A stretch of 64,000 nucleotides of DNA from Reticulitermes speratus (GCA_021186555.1 JAJKFL010000006.1:5304215-5368214); one strand, 5' to 3'; counted from the stretch's first letter, positions 34,011 to 44,530 are shown. The notes: generated from the sequence alone by a model not told the origin. Program-made: numbers and translations.

Positions 34011-34283
34011 TGTTTCTTTTTGTTTACCTCCCACACGCGCGGCGCAGTGGCGACGGGAAATGGCCAACTGTTGTCAGACAGAACATGGACCCGCACATCA
34101 GATATATGTACTATTGAGCTTAAAACTACAAGGAGCGGCTGTACAGGTCCGGAGCAGATGTAAGTTGTTTCGGCTGATTATTCGATCGCAGCTACGGGCT
34201 GGACGGTCCGGGGATCGAATTCCGGTGGGGGCGAGATTTTCCGCAGCCGTCCAGACCGCCCGTGGGGCCCACCCAGCCTCCTA

Positions 34284-34861
34284 TACAGGCCATACACAAA
34301 AGAATGGTGCGGTATCAGAAGTGAATAAAAAATGTATTTCTCACCTTACACGGGCACAACATACACCGTCAGCGGCGGCAACTGTCCAAGTTTCTCATTT
34401 GGTAATTACAATCCTTCAATGTGTGCACCCTGGGTCACACGACACACATCCACACGGTAATCAAACTCATCCCAGACCCGGTGTAGCATGTCCGCTGTAA
34501 TGGCCTGCAGTGCATGCTGTATCCGATCACGAATTTCATGGATGGATGTGGGCAATGGTGGTACATAAACGCTGTCTTTAACGAACCCCCAAAGAAAGAA
34601 ATCGCACGGTGTAAGATCTGGCGAACGGGGTGGCCAAGGGAGAAGGTTCTTGTCTCCATTTGCAGCAGCACGTCCGATCCAGCGCATTTCCCCTAAACTG
34701 GCCCCGCGGCCACGCAGTAAGCATTAGAAGCGAACTGCTGGTAGCGCATGAGAAACTTGGACAGTTGCCGCCGCTGACATGTATGTTGTGCCCGTGTAAT
34801 GTGAGAAATACATTTTTTATTCACTTCTGATACCGCACCATTCTTTTGTGTATGCCCTGTA
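34284..34861. mobile_element. Tc1/mariner-type transposon, internally deleted, nested in SINE
   Basis: TACAGGCCATACACAAAAG and its complement at 34,842-34,861 start terminal inverted repeats of about 110 bp (continuing through GTGAATAAAAAATG and GGCAACTGTCCAAG). It sits at a TA in the SINE family-A body. At 578 bp it lacks most of the transposase. Confidence 0.88.
34406..34687 (-). pseudogene. Tc1/mariner-type transposase, C-terminal part
   Basis: The minus frame starts inside the gene and reads PWPPRSPDLTPCDFFLWGFV, then SIHEIRDRIQHALQAITADM and VWDEFDYRVDVCR to a stop at 34,406. The W-P-x-R-S-P-D-L-x-P-x-D-F-F-L-W-G motif holds the last catalytic aspartate(s) of DDE transposases of this superfamily. 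The N-terminal DNA-binding domains and earlier catalytic residues are absent, so it cannot act alone. Confidence 0.85.
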
Positions 34862-35034
34862 CAATGGTTACCGGGTCTCTTTCCCGCCGACCGGGGCCTG
34901 GAGTTGACCACCCACCTCCATCTAGTGCCGAGGTTAAAGAAAGAGTAGAGCTATACCTCTATTCCCCCTCTGGGCCTTCATGGCCTGTTCTAGGGAGAAC
35001 CTTACCTTTACCTTTACCTTTTATTCGATCGCAG

Positions 35035-35261
35035 AATAACACATTAGTTAATGGAATGCATTTCACCTCCCGTATCACACAGCGTCGTCCGAAGCAGTAA
35101 AGTTTCTAAACTTTATTCCGGGAATTCCCGGTTCTGATATCGGGCGGGACACCACCTGTGCTGAGGTTCGCGGTTTTCCTCAGTTCTTCGAGGAGAATTG
35201 CAAGATAATTGCTCAAATTTGGCCACGATCGCTTTCTTCACATGTTTTACAAATTTTTTAT
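35035..35261. other. no gene seen
   Basis: Target DNA of the SINE insertion. Nothing else recognised. Confidence 0.4.
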
Positions 35262-35588
35262 TCTTTACTCGTCCTTCAAGAAGAATGAGATGGGTGGGGC
35301 ATGTGGCACGTATGGGGGAGTGGAGAGGTGCATACAGGGTTTTGGTGGGGAGACCTGTGTGAAAAGAAACCACTTGGAAGACCTAGACGTAGATAGCAGG
35401 ATAATATTAAAATGATATTCAAGACGTAGGATGGGGACGGGCTGTTCTGGCTCAGTACAGACAAATAGTGTGCTCTTGTGAACACGGTAATTAAACTTCG
35501 TGTTACGTAAACGCGGGGAACTTTTTGACTAGGTTGGTAACTACTAGCTTTTCAAGAAGCACTCCGCTACAGGGAGTTAATCATCACT
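35262..35588 (+). mobile_element. degenerate RTE-type LINE 3' fragment
   Basis: AAGAATGAGATGGGTGGGGC, GCATGTGGCACGTATGGGGG and GGTGGGGAGACCTG match the RTE ORF2 end. ACGCGGGGAACTTTTTGAC and GGAGTTAATCA close the 3' UTR. Frames are broken. Confidence 0.8.
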
Positions 35589-35602
35589 TATCACTTGACA
35601 GT

Positions 35603-35987
35603 CGCCCTCGGTGGACTAGTGGTTAGCGTGCTCGCCACTGGACCAAAGGTTCGCGGGTTCGATCCCGGCCGAGGTCGATGGATTTTTAAAGGGTGATAAA
35701 AATCCGTAGGGGAAGTAAAGCCGTCGGTCCCATGTCGTAGATTTACGGCATGTAAAAGAACCTTACGAAAATGAATTGAGATGTTTCGTAAGCAAAATTC
35801 AGCGGCCATTTCTCACCCAAGTCTCCTGATTGACTGCTAGTCATATCAGGATGAATAGAACTTGTGCAGTCAGTGGGCTGGTCACTCACTACAGAATGCA
35901 CACTTCCAGACCAAGAAACCTCTGAAAAGAGGCCCTATGCTCCTCAAGGAGCGACAGGAAGTAAAACTAAAAACTAAAACTAAAACT
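35603..35987 (+). mobile_element. tRNA-derived SINE, family D
   Basis: Head GGTGGACTAGTGGTTAGCGT (A box) and GGGTTCGATCCCGG (B box), with a body distinct from families A-C. It ends in ACTAAAACTAAAACT. Flanked by a perfect 13-bp duplication ATCACTTGACAGT (35,590-35,602 and 35,988-36,000). Only copy seen here. Confidence 0.85.
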
Positions 35988-36000
35988 ATCACTTGACAGT

Positions 36001-36489
36001 TTATATGTATGTATATATGTGTGTATGTATATATATAGCTACTGACAGCATTGTTATATAGACCTGAAAATTAAAATAAAGCACAGATATGTATGTCTGT
36101 GACGCGTAAAGGCTGATTTGCATAAAGCGAGCTGGTTTATGTTTTGTGCATTTATCCCGATCATCCCCAGCTATAAATATGAATATCGAAGTAATGACAT
36201 TAATGAAAAAAAAAACTGTGTTTAGAGAAGTTAATCAAATTCTGTTTTATCGACGTCATAGGAATTTGATCAACACGGACATTTATAAATGAATTATTCA
36301 AATGTTGATCAAAATGTTCTTAATGTTGTTCGTAAGCAATGTAAACACCTACAAAACAGAATGCCCCGTTAGGCCTGCATGCGTCATTTTGTGCGTACGT
36401 TGCATGAAACCTTGCGACCTGCTGGGTAATACTGTGGAGGTACCGCCTTCGGTTCTTGTCCAGATATAGTTCTTAGCTTTCTCTGTCCC
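36001..36489. other. no gene seen; TATG-type low complexity
   Basis: TATGTATATATGTGTGTATG at about 36,003. Remainder unassigned. Confidence 0.45.
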
Positions 36490-36550
36490 AGCAGTCAGTG
36501 TCTGTAGAGATATATCACATTTAGTTTACTGCAATGAAGGAAGGATAGAA

Positions 36551-36709
36551 ATGACGGGAAGACGAGGGAGAAGACGTAAGCAGCTACCGGATCACCTTAA
36601 GGAAAAGCGAAGATATTGGAAATTGAAAGAGGAAGCAGTAGATCGCACCCTGTGGAGAACTGGCTTTGGAAGAGGCTACGGACCTGTCGTAAGACAGACT
36701 ACAGAATGA
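36551..36709 (+). pseudogene. LINE ORF2 C-terminal tail, with GAAT-repeat 3' end
   Basis: The frame reads MTGRRGRRRKQLPDHLKEKR, then YWKLKEEAVDRTLWRTGFGR and GYGPVVRQTTE to a stop at 36,709. It is open upstream for at least NEGRIE. A basic KRRYWKLKEEAxDRTLWRTxFGRGYGPVVRQ ending is a familiar C-terminus of an insect LINE family whose clade I cannot fix. The stop runs into (GAAT)n then (GGAA)n at 36,703-36,730, a microsatellite-like LINE end. The element is strongly 5' truncated. Confidence 0.7.
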
Positions 36710-36859
36710 ATGAATGAAGGAAGGAAGGAAGACATATTTGGTAGTGGATCTAGCCTATGGCTCCACGCGTTATTAACCTTGACAATGGATGGAAATAAGT
36801 GACCAACTTCGTCAGACGGCCATTTTACTGTCTGATGAGCATTAAATGGCGGCTGGTTG

Positions 36860-37010
36860 GACCCCAGAGCCATCTGGACTCTGCAGAAGAGAAAAATCTC
36901 TTGCCCTTACCGGGAATCGAAACACGATTCGTAAGTCTTCATCACGTAGCCCAGTCACAACACCGACTGAGCTATCGCGGCTGCTGTGTCATATTAGAAC
37001 GTAAGATTTC
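36860..37010 (-). mobile_element. degenerate SINE family A
   Basis: Reverse head: GGGAATCGAAACACG (B-box complement) and GACTGAGCTATCGCGGC (A-box complement), with GACCCCAGAGCC from the body. Confidence 0.65.
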
Positions 37011-37048
37011 TTTATGTTAGACTCACCGTGCAGTTTAGTATTCAATGT

Positions 37049-37312
37049 TTAAAAAACCAACACAATGCACTTCACTTTCACTTTAACCCCTACATATGTT
37101 TCGGTTTTTACGTAAAGCCATCCTCAGGGGGAACAAAACTACGTTGTACCACATCCAATGTTAATACAAGTTATTACAATCAGTGTAAAATCAGAGTTTA
37201 AAACATATTCTCCCTGAGGATGGTTTTACGTAAAAACCGAAACATATGTAGGGGTTAATCGACACATATTACAGTGAAAGTGAAGTGCATTGTGTTGGTT
37301 TTTTTAAACATT
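37049..37312. repeat. palindromic pair with two hammerhead-like motifs
   Basis: Arms TTTAAAAAACCAACACAATG (37,049) and its near complement (CATTGTGTTGGTTTTTTTAA, about 37,288) with GTGAAAGTGAAGTGC. Minus motif 37,085-37,132 and plus motif 37,209-37,256, with CTGAGGA, T, GGTTTTTACG / CGTAAAAACC, GAAACATATGTA, GGGG. Stem I is CTCC/GGGG. Confidence 0.78.
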
Positions 37313-37344
37313 AGAACGTAAGATGTTAATAAAGAAACAGAATA

Positions 37345-37426
37345 TACAGGGCACACATAAAAGAATGGTGCGGTTTCAATAGTGATCCTTATTGAAACCG
37401 CACCATTCTTTTGTGTATGCCCTGTA
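37345..37426. mobile_element. 82-bp palindromic Tc1/mariner-type MITE
   Basis: TACAGGGCACACATAAAAG...GCGGTTTC against GAAACCGC...CCCTGTA. Length is identical to the copies at 23,165 and 51,731. Confidence 0.85.
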
Positions 37427-37852
37427 TTTAATATTGCAAGATGTTTGGAGACGGCCTTTACATTTTGACATTCTATGTTTTAATACTGTAGATGTATTGT
37501 AATGTGAATAATTCTAGTGATACTGTAAATCGGTTAACTGCTGTAAAAACCTAACGTGTGTATATTTACCATTTGCCGACGTACAATGCGCTGCTTATGT
37601 CTTCGTAACACTGTGTCACCTTGATAATGGCCAGTACGTAGCTGAAACATGTAGCAGCGTAAAAAAAAATTGATTTTGCAGTGGTTGGAAGTACAACGTG
37701 TATGTGTAGAGCACACAGTTTTAATCGAGATAATTCATATAATAGTACATAGCATCTGCAGTTTTTGAATGATTCTTATACAGGGTGATGCAAAAGCCAT
37801 TTGATATTAGGGGCAACATGTTAATATTCCCGATTGTATGTCTAGAGCTTCG
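37427..37852. other. retroelement-end and mariner-end fragments
   Basis: A hammerhead-like remnant at about 37,618-37,655 (CTTGATAATGGCC...GCTGAAACATGTA) and a single terminal repeat TATACAGGGTGATGCAAAAG at 37,778 without a partner. Confidence 0.5.
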
Positions 37853-38016
37853 GATATGACGCCGTGCAGCTTGATAGTTAGGCACCAACTTTTCGGAAGA
37901 AACTGCTTCTTCCATCTTCATAATATAATTGTAACTTTTTTACCCCTGTACCTTGAATACCCAAACAGCACCTTGCTCCGAAAGCGAGTAACTGTCAAGC
38001 TACACGGCGTCACATC
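37853..38016. repeat. fold-back element with hammerhead-like core
   Basis: The left arm ATATGACGCCGTGCAGCTTG (37,855) is complementary to CAAGCTACACGGCGTCACAT (37,996). Minus core ATGAAGATGGAAGAAG...CTTCTTCCGAAAAG: stem II GGAAGAAG/CTTCTTCC. Confidence 0.7.
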
Positions 38017-38124
38017 CCAGAACAAAGCAGTATTTATAGTTCAGGTCGTTAAACCCATAATTTAACGTCATTATATTAATCACGCCGTACTCCGATCAGT
38101 ATAGGAGATGACGACAAAAGTAAA

Positions 38125-38395
38125 GTTGTCCCTGTCCACACCTTTAAGGCATACAGGGGGAGTAGAGGTATAACTCCACTAATTCTTAACCTCCGTACTA
38201 GGTGATGAATGGTCAACGCCACACCCGGACGCTTTACCCCCCGGGAACGAACCGCTGTACCCATAGAATAGGAAACTGGGTGGGCCCCTGAACCGGGAAG
38301 CGAAAAATCTTTTGCCGCTACCGCCATTCGAACCTCGGACCGTCGATCCCGTAGCTAGTCACTATACCGACTGCGTTACCGTGGCTCCCTACACC
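38125..38395 (-). mobile_element. diverged SINE family A
   Basis: Reverse orientation: GGGGGAGTAGAGGTATAAC (tail), CGCTTTACCCCCCGGG, AACTGGGTGGGCCC, CATTCGAACCTCGG (B-box complement) and CCGACTGCGTTACCGTGGC (A-box complement). Confidence 0.75.
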
Positions 38396-39315
38396 ACATT
38401 GAACTAATCCCAAATATTATTCGGCTGCAAAATCTAATTAGTTACTTTCGTGGACGAATTATCGTTGTAGGTTTATTGATCCCCAAGAACTGGACACTCC
38501 AGCTTTGTACAGCCCTTATATTGACTCGTGTTTTTACCCTGTCTCTCTCTCTCTCTGGTGCCCAGATGAAGCAGAAGTCTGGGGCTGCGTTGCTAAGCAA
38601 TTCCAGCACTTCCCCAGGCCATAATACCTGCAGCGTTCCATTGACACACAGACCGCCCATTGGTCCATTAGAGACTGCTCGCTGTTCGCGTTGGTATAAG
38701 TACCTCTTTGCCAGCGCTAAGAGTATAATTGTTATTTTGGAGTATAAAGAAGTACACCGCACACTGTCACTTAGACGTGTTTTGTAAAGGCAGAGATCTC
38801 CTTGTTTCTAATGTAACTGATATTTTATCAAAAGCAGATTCATTGGGCAGCGTTCAAAATAAAAATTATAATTTGGTCCTGGGTTGAAACACCGATTGCT
38901 TCTGGATAAAAGTTTTGAAATGTCAAACGCCGTTTGATCTCACTCTGTATTTGGGGTTAATGATGAATAATGAATGGCTGTTTTGCAGTTTATGTAAGAA
39001 ATTTTGTAGGAAAATAATTATTTTTTCACCTTGTTTGTTTCTCTGTGGTAAGGCACGCAGTATCCTCCACTATTTCCTATCCATAGCCTTATGCATATAA
39101 TCGAGACCCTCATATCAATTTTAAGGCTAATTTTAATATTATCTTCCCATAAGCTTTTATGCTTCTAAGATGTCTCTTCTATTTCAAGTTCTCAGACTAA
39201 TATCTTTTTTTTTTTTTTGCATTTCACATCTCGATGTGTGCTACATGACCTGCTATTCTCATATATGATGAGTTCGAAGTATGGGTACTTTATTGCATTA
39301 ATACAGCAATTCTTT
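38396..39315. other. no gene seen
   Basis: (CT)n at about 38,541-38,555. TTTTAATATTATCTTCCCAT near 39,123 is a worn RTE segment. The plus frame at 38,476-38,787 has no recognised motif. Confidence 0.4.
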
Positions 39316-39424
39316 TAATAAATTTATAAGCAACTGATACACAATTGAACCACTTTTATTGTAGCGTCTATATTTGGGGCGTATAATTATTTTATTATTA
39401 TTATTATTATTTACTGCAATTGGG

Positions 39425-40597
39425 TTTTTACCCGGTGGCAGTAGTCCTTACACTAGTACACACAATACAAATGTTTTCACCCGTTGGCAGTAGTCCTTAC
39501 ACTAGTACACACAATACAAATGTTTTCACTCGGTGGCAGTAGTCCTTACACTAGTACACACAATACAAATGTTTTCACCCGGTGGCAGTAGTCCTTACAC
39601 TAGTACACACAATACAAATGTTTTCACTCGGTGGCAGTAGTCCTTACACTAGTACACACAATACAAATGTTTTCACCCGGTGGCAGTAGTCCTTACACTA
39701 GTACACACAATACAAATGTTTTCACCCGGTGGCAGTAGTCCTTACACTAGTACACACAATACAAATGTTTTCACCCGGTGGCAGTAGTCCTTACACTAGT
39801 ACACACAATACAAATGTTTTCACCCGGTGGCAGTAGTCCTTACACTAGTACACACAATACAAATGTTTTCACCCGGTTGCAGTAGTCCTTACACTAGTAC
39901 ACACAATACAAATGTTTTCACCCGGTTGCAGTAGTCCTTACACTAGTACACACAATACAAATGTTTTCACCCGGTTGCAGTAGTCCTTACACTAGTACAC
40001 ACAATACAAATGTTTTCACCCGGTTGCAGTAGTCCTTACACTAGTACACACAATACAAATGTTTTCACCCGGTTGCAGTAGTCCTTACACTAGTACACAC
40101 AATACAAATGTTTTCACCCGGTTGCAGTAGTCCTTACACTAGTACACACAATACAAATGTTTTCACCCGGTTGCAGTAGTCCTTACACTAGTACACACAA
40201 TACAAATGTTTTCACCCGGTTGCAGTAGTCCTTACACTAGTACACACAATACAAATGTTTTCACCCGGTGGCAGTAGTCCTTACACTAGTACACACAATA
40301 CAAATGTTTTCACCCGGTGGCAGTAGTCCTTACACTAGTACACACAATACAAATGTTTTCACCCGGTGGCAGTAGTCCTTACACTAGTACACACAATACA
40401 AATGTTTTCACCCGGTGGCAGTAGTCCTTACACTAGTACACACAATACAAATGTTTTCACCCGGTTGCAGTAGTCCTTACACTAGTACACACAATACAAA
40501 TGTTTTCACCCGGTTGCAGTAGTCCTTACACTAGTACACACAATACAAATGTTTTCACCCGGTGGCAGTAGTCCTTACACTAGTACACACAATACAA
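39425..40597. repeat. 49-bp satellite array
   Basis: About 24 copies of a unit made of TTTTCACCCGGTGGCAGTAG, TCCTTACACTAGTACACACA and ATACAAATG. A GGTGGC/GGTTGC variant comes in blocks, about 9-10 GG units, then 8 or more TG units, then GG again, consistent with block duplication. Confidence 0.97.
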
Positions 40598-40689
40598 ATG
40601 GACATATAATTAATACATAAAATAACAATACAAAACAAACTATACACAATTACAAAACAATACATACAGTAAATACAAGTACATACATT

Positions 40690-41215
40690 AGAACACTGTA
40701 CACATATTACAAAAACATCCACTCCTTACCAAAGCATCCATACCTTACAAAAACATCCACACCTTACAAATACATCCACACCTTACAAAAACATCCACTC
40801 CTTACCAAAGCATCCATACCTTACAAAAACATCCACACCTTACAAATACATCCACACCTTACAAAAACACCCATACACATACAAAAAAAATACATACAGT
40901 AAATACAAGTACACACATTACAAAAACATCCACACCTTACAAAAGCATCCACACCTTACAAAACCTTCCACACCTTACAAAAACATCCACACCTTACAAA
41001 TACATCCACACCTTACAAAAACACCCATACACATACAAAAAAAATACATACAGTAAATACAAGTACACACATTACAAAAACATCCACACCTTACAAAAGC
41101 ATCCACACCTTACAAAACCTTCCACACCTTACAAAAACATCCACACCTTACAAATACATCCACACCTTACAAAAACACCCATACACATACAAAAAAAATA
41201 CATACAGTAAATATT
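40690..41215. repeat. about 21-bp repeats in roughly 148-bp super-units
   Basis: ACAAAAACATCCACACCTTA variants (AAAGCATCC, AAACCTTCC, AAATACATCC). Two long super-units begin at about 40,880 and 41,030 with ACAAAAAAAATACATACAG and AAATACAAGTACACAC. Confidence 0.93.
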
Positions 41216-41303
41216 ATAATATTTTAATAATATATGTAAAAATAATATAGACGATACAATAAAAGTGGTTCAATTGTGTATCAGTTGGTTATAAATTTAT
41301 TAA

Positions 41304-42019
41304 TTCATAAAGATGCACGGTGATACTAATATGAAAGCCATTCTTTTGTTTCATCCTGTCTGGGTGTGCTGTCTTAGAAAATTAGTACACGGCAGGTGAT
41401 GCGTAGGGATATGAACACAGCTCTTCGTGATTCATTATTTCTTTTGTACTGCCAGTTAGGCTTTATATCTCATAAATTAAACGAAAATTTCGGGAGAAAT
41501 GTTTTCACGTTATTACGTATGAAAGACAAAGTCTGTTGTCCTTCTTTATTTATTTTAGCGAGTATTTGTGAATAGGGGCAGAAGATGTCAGCAGTGGAGG
41601 ATGTGCTTCAGTCGTTATTACAGTATCCAGCTTTGCCGCAAAAATCTCGGCAGCAGCGCTGCGTCGTTCATATTGCCATTCTCTCGACTTAGTACCTTAA
41701 TATCTGAAAATGAAGGCGCTTTTTTTTTTCAGAATTTTATAAGTTATCGAGGTTAGGAAATTTTTTCGAATTTTTTTTTCTTTTGAGAACTTGCCGGTAA
41801 AATTTTATTTGGCTTTATGGTAGCTGTGTGATGCTTATTTAAATTTTCTGGAAGGAATATGTACATTACGAAATCATTTTGATAATGACATTCGGGTAAA
41901 GATTTTTTTTTTACACAACCATGTCTTACTGCAGTGAAAGAAGTAGCTAATCTGTAATGGGGGAAAGAAATGAATCAGAAAGTTACAGACGAGAGCTGAG
42001 GCGGAAGTGAAGGATGTAA
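41304..42019. other. no gene seen
   Basis: AT-rich. The plus frame at 41,568-41,756 has no recognised motif. Confidence 0.4.
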
Positions 42020-42160
42020 TTTACTTTTTGTGACACCGTTATAGTTACATAGGTGGTTACGGACGTTTCGTAGTAATCTTCTGCCTGAAAATGGTGGCAG
42101 GCTCCACCGATACGAAGGCAGACGTTTCCATAACCTACAAACCGGGTGTTAATTAGCACC
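42020..42160. repeat. fold-back element with hammerhead-like core
   Basis: TGTGACACCGTTATAGTTAC opposite TTAATTAGCACCGTAAAGCC-type right end. Core CTGAAAATGGTGGCAGGCTC then CACCGATACG, so GAAAC is mutated to GATAC. Confidence 0.5.
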
Positions 42161-42353
42161 GTAAAGCCAAAAAGTAAAATTGCGCAGTTTTTACTTAACC
42201 CTTCAATGCCGACCTCGGTGCACCATAACGATCGTGAATGCCTTTAAGTTTGGAATTCAGACCCCAGCGCCATTGAAGGGTTAATGAGTGGCCGCAACAG
42301 CAGTTATGTGTACAGAAGTTCAGGTAGCTGCAGGTTTGCCTAACCTTCGGCAA

Positions 42354-42876
42354 AGGCCGTGCCATGGCTCAGGCGGTTAGTCGCCGGCCTCTCACCACGG
42401 AGGCCCGGGTTCGATCGAAGCCGATCCTAGTGGCCGTGCGGTCTAAGGCGTGGGTCTTCGGCCGCTAGCTTACTAGGATCGTGGGTTCGAATCCCACCGG
42501 GGGCATGGATGTTTGTGTTGTGTTTGTTGTAAGGACGGTAGTATGGAACGTAAAGTGACATGAAGGACAAACAGGATTAAACAGTACAAAAATGGATCAA
42601 AGGGGAAAAACCCCGGACAGGCACAAAAAAAAAAAAAAAAAATCCCAGGTCAAGTCCATGTGAGATTTGTGGTGGACAAAGTGGCACTGGGACAGGTTTT
42701 TCTCCGAGTTGTCGGTTTTCCCCTGTCAATTTCATTCCACTGGTGCTCCATTAATTGTAAAACTTGGTAAAAAAGTGCTCATCTTCATCACAGGGTTGCA
42801 CAATAAGCCTTAAGGCTGCGGTGCGTCCGTAGCATCAGCTGCGGGGCCCCCTCACCACAAAAAAAAAAAAAAAAAA
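42354..42876 (+). mobile_element. tRNA-derived SINE, family E, split by a family-B SINE
   Basis: Head CCATGGCTCAGGCGGTTAGT (A box) and CCCGGGTTCGATC (B box). The body resumes after the inserted SINE: GTGGACAAAGTGGCACTGGG. It ends GGGGCCCCCTCACCAC then poly-A. Perfect 12-bp duplication AACCTTCGGCAA at 42,342-42,353 and 42,877-42,888. Worn copies are at 49.44 and 57.1 kb. Confidence 0.88.
42420..42643 (+). mobile_element. SINE family B, short-tail form, nested in family E
   Basis: GCCGATCCTAGTGGCCGTGC head, B box GGTTCGAATCCC, then a tail distinct from the long form: GTTGTAAGGACGGTAG, AAACAGTACAAAAATGG, CCCCGGACAGGC, then poly-A (about 42,625-42,643). It is the plus-strand counterpart of the 11.46-12.13 kb units. 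Confidence 0.85.
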
Positions 42877-42934
42877 AACCTTCGGCAATTGACGGAGGCT
42901 AGACACGTCAGTCATCGCCTCCAGAGCAATAGTC

Positions 42935-43070
42935 CCTGGTACCGTTTGAACAGGAGACTGGGTGGATCGCAGAGCCGCTGTGGGCGCTGGGTAAGATGAT
43001 TGGTCCCTGATTGTTCGTTCATCCAGCTCAAAGCGTTGTGACTACACCAGCTGAGCTAGCCTACACAGTA
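42935..43070 (-). mobile_element. degenerate SINE family A
   Basis: Reverse: AACAGGAGACTGGGTGG, CAGAGCCG and CCAGCTGAGCTAGCCTAC (A-box complement). Confidence 0.5.
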
Positions 43071-43463
43071 CTATCATAGGCCGAGATAAGGAAAGAAGCC
43101 TTACTTGTGATGCAAGCTCCTGTAATGGCCAGCATAACTGTAGCTATGTGCAATGTTTGTTATCTGACGATGTGTTAGAACTAACCATCTCCATCGCCAA
43201 GAAGAAGCACCCCTGTCCCCCTGGCCAATCACATTCCTAGTCAAGTAGTCATATCATCTGATGTTGGTCTGACACTCAAAGGGCTATCTTTCTCTGTTCC
43301 TGTCATTCCCTTGTTTTTTATGTATATCATTTTGCCGTGTTCTGCTCGGTTACGTGCTCCTGGATTTTATAACGGGGAAAGTACAGTCGATATCCGACCC
43401 AAAGTGGTCCCCCAGATGTGAGGATCTGCCTTCGAAATTATCGGTATTTACACAGAGTGTACT
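43071..43463. other. no gene seen
   Basis: Nothing recognised. Confidence 0.4.
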
Positions 43464-43942
43464 CAGTGGCGGACTGGCCAGGGTGTCAGCTTGTCCGATG
43501 GCAAGTGGGCCCCCTTAAACATTAGACAATATGTTAAAAATGTTAATGACCTTTTAGTAGCTTGAAAATATAATAGAAGTTCCAATATTATTACTGGCTG
43601 CAACTAAAATTTACGTTGTATTGCTATTTTGATAAAAAAAATTTAATAAAACCCACCATTTATTTAAAATTAAAAAAAAAATTTAAAAATTCAATTGTAA
43701 CAATCTGTATTTGCATTTAGTATCTACTGTATACTGCCAGTAACAAGTACAATATATGTACACTGTAATTACTAAAAAATATACATTTATTTCGCAAAAA
43801 TTTTAATTGTATCTTTTTTCCACTTATGTATTTTTTGAAAATTTTTTTTATTTCTTATAAAAATTAAATTATAGCCTAATAATTGTGGGTGGGCCCCCTT
43901 TGTCTCCTGGCAACCAATATTTTCAGACCCAGTCCGCCACAG
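43464..43942. mobile_element. hAT-like MITE
   Basis: Ends CAGTGGCGGACTGGC and CCCAGTCCGCCACAG form a near-perfect inverted repeat, extended by GTGGGCCCCCTT on both sides of a very AT-rich interior. The flanking duplication is unclear (TGTAC shared), so the superfamily is inferred from the CAGTGG-type end. Confidence 0.65.
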
Positions 43943-44039
43943 GTTGTACGTATCCTTTCAGTTCGGATTTGTTTCTGTGGGTGTGGGTTTGGAAATTGTG
44001 ACTGATATTTGAGTTTCTCACATCGGTGTACATTAAGTT

Positions 44040-44175
44040 TGCTGTCACCTCGGGTGTGACGCCGTATAGTCTGGTGGAAGTGTAAAGACGTTACACAGAG
44101 GACCTTGCTGCCCACGTCATCATGGTAGCTGCCCTGATGATGGAGGCAGCAGGATCCTCTGAAGCCTCTCTGTGT
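44040..44175. repeat. fold-back remnant with hammerhead-like core
   Basis: GGGTGTGACGCCGTATAG arm at 44,051. Core CTGATGATGGAGG...CCTCTGAAGC at 44,134-44,166 is worn (GAAAC lost). Confidence 0.5.
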
Positions 44176-44369
44176 CTTACACTACAGGACGACCCACTGA
44201 ATACCAAACAGTTGTGCCAATCCACTCGATTGCTGACCCGTTACTGTTCTGCCGATCCTTGAATGACTACAATCTGACAGTCGCTAACCACTGTCCCTGT
44301 ATCCACGTATTAAAATTCAGTTCTGTCGAAAGTGGTACGATATTGCTGCTTGTTTTATTGTAGGAGGTG
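44176..44369. other. no gene seen
   Basis: Nothing recognised. Confidence 0.4.
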
Positions 44370-44530
44370 GGGGGGTCGGGTTTTGGGGTCCTGCAGGGCA
44401 AAAATTTTTTCTCTTCTTCACAGCCCCCAGAGTGGCTATGGGGGAACACTCAAGAGTCCTGTCCAGTGGTACCACTCACCATAATCTAGCGCCGAAGTTA
44501 AAAATGCACGTGTGTAGTCTGAGCTATTTA
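44370..44530 (+). mobile_element. degenerate SINE family A, tail half
   Basis: ACCACTCACCATAATCTAGC and GCCGAAGTTAAA keep the family-A tail. Body strongly diverged. Confidence 0.45.

Larger units (their letters stand above)
34192..35021 (+). mobile_element. SINE family A, head-truncated, split by a mariner
   Basis: Flanked by a perfect 13-bp duplication TATTCGATCGCAG (34,179-34,191 and 35,022-35,034). It begins at CTACGGGCTGG, so the A box is lost although the B-box region GGGGATCGAATTCCGG remains. The body resumes after the mariner at 34,862 and ends TTACCTTTACC. A perfect duplication implies a recent insertion. Confidence 0.88.
39316..41303. repeat. two arrays enclosed by about 58-bp inverted repeats
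   Basis: The left arm TACACAATTGAACCACTTTT and flanks (39,316-39,373) mirror AAAAGTGGTTCAATTGTGTA and flanks (41,245-41,303). Complementarity extends through ATAAATTTATAA-type ends. ATGCACGGTGATACTAATAT follows at 41,311. Everything between the arms is tandem repeat or AT-rich filler. Confidence 0.8.

Noticed and set aside
33826..34500. 224-codon plus-strand frame
   Set aside because: Crosses a SINE-B copy with a GT repeat, a SINE-A fragment and a mariner end. It is a chance frame.
4960..41215. CRISPR-like regular repeats
   Set aside because: Units are contiguous without unique spacers, in a eukaryotic context. They are satellites.
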